Positions 59,596-64,000 of a DNA stretch of 64,000 nt are shown here, piece by piece. Position 1 is the stretch's first letter. Each line of letters begins with the position of its first letter. A program made the translations under genes and the position numbers. Source of the DNA: Puffinus mauretanicus (lineage: Eukaryota; Chordata; Aves; Procellariiformes; Procellariidae); the NCBI GenBank assembly GCA_023333565.1, contig JAJKFH010001585.1, forward strand, positions 744,001 through 808,000, read 5' to 3'. The notes below the pieces were generated by a model, which had not been told where the DNA came from, did not search any database, and saw only the letters and a program-made list of their open reading frames with translations.

Positions 59596-61436
59596 TAAAA
59601 TGTTTGACTCGCAAATAATGGTATATGATATGTTGTGTCTTTGTTTCCTGGGATATGTTCATTTCCAGATTGGTGCTTTCTAGCTAGGCAGGGAAATACG
59701 CATGATTTTCTAGGACATCACTGGAAATATTTTTGTTTTCTTACATTCATTTACTTTGAGCTTGTTCAAAGCTGAGATGTTTACAAATGTATGTCTTGTT
59801 CTAGGAAGGCATAATATCGGTGCTGGTCCTCATTGCAGTTTCATCTAATAATGAACTATAGGTCTCTCCTGCTTGCCATGCTACTGAATGTATCTGTGTA
59901 ACAAAGTAATTATTTATTATTATCTCAAATTAACATGTATTTATGATATGCATATATTTTATTACAGCTGGTCTTTTATCTCATTTAACTGCAGTACAGA
60001 TACATAGCTAGTAGACCGGAATTCATTTTTCCCAATATCATGATACATTGGTTTGGGTTCTGGGACCTTCTCATGGGGAATTTATCTGAATTTACTTCTA
60101 TAACTTAATACCGCATTACAATATGTGAATGAAATATTTATACCCCCTCCATGAACTTAGCTCATATTTATGAAAGAAATAATTTCCCTGTTGTCCATAA
60201 AATTTCCCAGTGCTGTAAGTCCTGTAATAGAAAACCATAGTGTTTATTTTCAGTAATGGTAATATAGGAGGCAATAGAATTAAAAGTTCTGAGGTCTAAG
60301 TTCAGCTTAATGAGTTTAGATCTTTCATAATTAAGTCAGGTATCTAAATTAAAAGTAGAAATTAATAGTAAAGTACTGAACCAATGACTGTACAAGTAAG
60401 AGCTGGTCAGATATCTGAAGACACCATATTAACCAGGTGTAAATCCCGCTGTCATGCTAGTGTCTGCCTCAGAGAAGCCAAGCATACTGGTGCGCTGTTA
60501 AATGCTTAGTTTTGTGTGAGTTACTGCAATTGTACGTAGAACTGAATGCCGTTTTATAAACCTCTTGAGCACTTTTTTAAATATGCAGAGTGCGTAGCCA
60601 GAATTAATTCATGGGGTTCAACCAGAAGAGGTAGTCTGTAATTTTAACTGGTTTATCTTCTGACAGTACTGGGGTGTGTGTAATCTTTTTGCAGCCTGTT
60701 TTTCCCTGTAGACTGCTGGTAACATTACACTAGCATCTTTGGCTGCTTTTTAGTGATACAGTGCTATGTTAAATGTTACATTGCATTATGTCATTTACAT
60801 TATCCTACCAAAGGCTGGTACAATGTGAAACCAGAAGGACTACTTTTACACATTTTCTTCAAATTAAAAATTTTCAATTGAGGACCTCAGTAAAACATGT
60901 AATAATAAGAAATATAACATAATTATATGTTTCTAGTGTAAAAAATATTTTTGAAAAATAATTGTTTCCTAAATGTATTTGACATGGTATAATTACAAAT
61001 TTAATCTCACAGGTCTTACACTGCTGCTATAATAAAGTTACTCATTTTCAGAGCCATTAAGTTAACCACCTTCCTGCTATAATGAGAAAGTCAAAGTGAC
61101 CTTATATCAGACAATATGTGAAGTACATTGATTTATCATTTTCTACTTTAAGACATATCCTATAGCGTTTCCTCAGGTTGTGTAAATCAACTAAGTTTTT
61201 ACTGACGGAAGCAGCATCCAACTGCTGATCTGGACAATGGGAAATATGTTGTCACATGATATTTGTGACAAAATATTTCAGAAATACAGACGCGCTTGAC
61301 AGTATTGGATCCTTTTTTATGTCTAGGGATACATCTCCTGCTAAGAACAAAATATCTAATTCATACTGTAAGGGTATATGGAATGTGTGAGCATTGGCTT
61401 CATTCAGGTTATCTGATAAAGGACATTTTCCATTCA
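59596..61436. other. Unique AT-rich DNA, no gene seen
   Basis: No repeat family, RNA gene or convincing open frame recognised. Confidence 0.6.
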
Positions 61437-62865
61437 AAAGGGGATAATAAATAAAAGGGGAAATGATAAACAACACACAGCGACAGAAAACCAGTAGGCA
61501 AGGGCTAACAGAGGCAAAACCCCCAAAAGTTTCCCATCACTAACTGATAAGCCATTAAGAAACTGCAGGCACAGCTTTGGAGAGGGCCAGCCTGGTCTTG
61601 GTAACTGATACAAAGCGGAGAAACAGGAGGAACATGAGGAACTGGGATTTCCCAAGGAGGGGCTGTGGGACCATGCAAAATTTATTAAGGAAGGTTTCGG
61701 GGAAGGAGATCAAGGAGGAACAAACAGGAGGAATAGACAGAAAAGGGTATAAAAGAGGCAGGTCAGGTGTAAGATGGGGCTGGTCAGCACGCTTGTCTGG
61801 TCAGCACGCTTGCCCTGCACCTGATCACCCCAGCCTGTCCTGTCTTATTAAATCTTCTCTTAATGATGTCTCTGAGTTATGTCACTCCCTATCCCATGTC
61901 TGTCAGTGCTGCAAGGGTTCAGTGCCAGCTACTGGGGAACTGGCGTGAGGGGACTGGGTGCCAGCTCCTGGAGCCAGACCCCCGGGTCTGACTGGGTGCT
62001 CCTGGCCTGTGGTGTCAGCTACTGGAGCCGGTGGGGTCTTTAACCTCCAACTACTGGGGTGGAAATGGTGTGTGTCCCCAAAGCCAGCTACTGAGGGGAC
62101 CTGCGTGAGTGAGGTGAATGAGGGGCTCAGCGCCGGTGGCTGGATCGGGACCATGTGCCGGGTGGCGGGTGCCGGGTGCCTGGTGGGCGTGAGTGTCTGT
62201 ACCTTCCCCAAACGGGTGTGATGGGGTGTGTTTGTGGATTTGCTGGCAACCTCCAAGCTGGACCAGCCGGTGAGCAGGAGGCCTCAGGTCCGGGCAGGGG
62301 TATCAGGGGGGCAGAGGGTCCCTGCTGGTGTTCGGGGGGACCCGCCTGTGGGACGAGTGTGAGAGTGCTGCGTGTGTGCAGCGAGCACCCAGTGAGTCGG
62401 GGACCCGTGGGGCGGGTGAGGGGGGCCGGGATCCGGGCAGGGGTGCCGGGCGGGCAGAGGGGCCGTGCTGGTGCTCGGGGGATCCACGAATGTGCGTGTG
62501 CCCGTGACCCCGGAGAGCGTGGTGTGTGTGCTGCACCAGTGACCTTCTGCCTCTGCCAGCTCAAGAGGAGGAGGGGACGTGGCTGCCTGTGCCTGTGTCT
62601 GCTGTGACTCCTCAGTGCGGGTGCTGGTGCAGCTGGGGCAGCGCTTTGTCTGTGGCTGCCTGCGTGACCAGCCATGCCCCTGTCCTTTGTGTGCATGTGG
62701 GATACACATTCAGCCTCACTGCTGGTTGAACGTGCAAACCCGAAAGTAGCAGCTGCGTCCATTGGCCTTGGACAGAGACCCCGAGGTGTTGGAGCTGGGC
62801 ACAGTGGCTGGGTAGGAGGAATCCCCAGGCCCAGAGCCGCTGCAGGCAACAGATGCTTCTAGCAT
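61437..62865 (+). mobile_element. LTR-like element with GC-rich leader, ends uncertain
   Basis: About 61437-61900 has LTR-like order: GGTATAAAAGAGG at about 61746-61758, a direct repeat of GGTCAGCACGCTTGTC/CC (61780-61813), a TTATTAAATCTTCTC signal at about 61846 and a T/C-rich end. From about 61915 the base composition changes to strongly GC-rich up to about 62865. The GC-rich part repeats a CCAGCTACTGGGG-like word (61927, 61961, 62014, 62048 and 62084). It probably ends in GCAGGCAACA. I could not find matching target duplications. No gag, pol or env is seen. The long open frames in the GC-rich part lie on both strands and show no domain. A CpG-rich host promoter is a less likely alternative. 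Confidence 0.5.
61746..61758 (+). promoter_or_regulatory. TATA-like box in LTR-like element
   Basis: GGTATAAAAGAGG is a good match to a TATA box, about 100 bases before the TTATTAAATC polyadenylation-like signal. Confidence 0.45.
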
Positions 62866-64000
62866 CCATTAACATGTACAAACTGAAATGACAACATTTA
62901 TATCTATTATTACCTTATACTAGATTGCTACATACTGTGTATCAATGCCATTTTTTGTTGCATCTGTTACGTATTTGCTGATTGCACTCGGAAGTCACAG
63001 GATAGGAAAGTCATGTTAGGTATTGAAAAGTTCAGAAAACATTCTACATATGCAAAACTAGATTATAAATTTCATAAAAATCACATGTAATAATAGATTA
63101 CAAACCAGAAGATTTTTTAATCAACTTGTACTTAACGGAGATTTCCATTTGAACTGATGAGGAGATTTTCATCACACAATAATTGGACATGGAAAAGCAG
63201 GGTTATCTGCCTTTTAGAGAGTTATAAGAGAGATTATGAATCATGACTTTCACCTCCTTGCTAAGCTACTGTTAACATTTTCAGTGTTAATATTCCTATT
63301 CTGTTATTTTATGCTCGTCTGAAAAATATACTCTTACCATTCCACAGCCTAAAACAGATACAGAGTTTTTTAGTCTGGTTAACTGGAATCAATTAATTTT
63401 GTATAGAACAAATTTGAATCCCATTGTACTAATGGGATTTATCTCCACAACAGTTTTTATTTCTCTATGAGCCTTTACTAAGCCTGTTTCAGAGGTAAAT
63501 CACATATGTTGTTTGTGATGAAAAGAGCATTTCACCTTCTGAGGTGACAAACATTTGCCAGACATTGGTGTTGAACGATCATTCACACCACCATGGGAAA
63601 CAGAACCAAGGGCTAGCCCTAGTTTGTACATGAAGGCTAGCGTCCTGCTGCATCTCCACTCGTTATCATGAAGTGCATTCTTCCCAAGAGGAACTCTCTT
63701 GATAGATACCCATGCTATTAAAATGCTGTTTTCAAAGTGTGTATTTCTCTGCCAACACAGCAATTTCATCCTTCACTTTCCTAACTTCCTACCTCGCTCC
63801 TTGCATGAGTCCAGATAAACTTCATCTAATGTCATTGATTTTATGCTACTAGCACATCCACAAATGGACTTATATGAATAAGTTTAAAATGAATATCATA
63901 ACTAGTGAATTAATTTTTCAGTCTTGATTTGTTACTTGAAAAGCTATCTATGCTTACTCTGGAAGATGTAGGGTTATATTTTGTGGTGCTTATATGATCG
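62866..64000. other. Unique AT-rich DNA, no gene seen
   Basis: Composition returns to AT-rich. The antisense frame at 63500-63769 has no recognised domain. Nothing else is supported. Confidence 0.6.

Noticed and set aside
62127..62849. 240-codon minus-strand open frame rich in Pro, Ala, Arg and His
   Set aside because: It lies in GC-rich repetitive DNA where stop codons are rare. Overlapping long frames occur on both strands and no domain is visible.

Overview
This is a vertebrate, almost certainly avian, genomic window. It has AT-rich unique DNA, no bacterial-style gene organisation, and is studded with CR1 (chicken repeat 1) non-LTR retrotransposons. The CR1 copies end in the bird-type tail of repeated ATTCTATG units. 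The window also carries short endogenous-retrovirus LTRs with 5-bp target-site duplications. I find no host protein-coding gene, no tRNA or rRNA, and no CRISPR. All long open reading frames belong to CR1 open-reading-frame remains. The host background looks like a gene desert or a large intron.

Layout. 1-5572: unique DNA. 5573-23923: a dense repeat cluster. It holds a minus-strand solo LTR (5578-6089). Next is a minus-strand CR1 (called CR1-A here; 6905-15578), interrupted twice: by another minus-strand LTR (7084-7602) and by a complete but dead plus-strand CR1 (7846-12059). Then come a plus-strand CR1 of a second subfamily (CR1-B, 15905-17596), a plus-strand solo LTR (18204-18759), a 122-bp CR1-B tail (19562-19683), a second CR1-A segment on the plus strand (about 20885-23539) fused to an antisense CR1-B scrap (23540-23626), and a short CR1 tail. 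23924-31485: unique. 31486-34260: an LTR (31491-33577) that has itself received a CR1 insertion, then a CR1 tail followed by a TA/TG microsatellite. 34451-43640: unique. 43645-47693: a third CR1 type (CR1-C), a different LTR (44918-45536) and another CR1-B. 47694-54400: unique, with a purine microsatellite. 54430-56625: a very old CR1/L3-like fossil split by a younger CR1. 56793-56914: a pyrimidine tract. 61437-62865: an LTR-like, GC-rich element of uncertain ends. The rest is unique.

The most notable structure is a 2,392-bp inverted repeat, 13187-15578 versus 21148-23539 (paired coordinates always sum to 36726). I found one mismatch and no length change. It lies inside a CR1-A element, and its ends are not CR1 ends. 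Both arms carry the same disabling mutations, so it is a DNA-level inverted duplication or an arm pair kept alike by gene conversion, not two retrotransposition events. The left copy retains the element's 3' part and the right copy its 5' part. This suggests that an ancestral complete element was split by a local inversion with duplicated breakpoints. An assembly error has to be excluded.

A second theme is inactivating mutations shared between dispersed CR1 copies: a TAG stop in two CR1s and a 22-nt frameshifting duplication in two CR1-Bs. These point to copies made from already defective sources. I found no evidence for a new kind of gene system. Names such as CR1-A/B/C are labels used only here, and family assignments are by recognition, not by database search.
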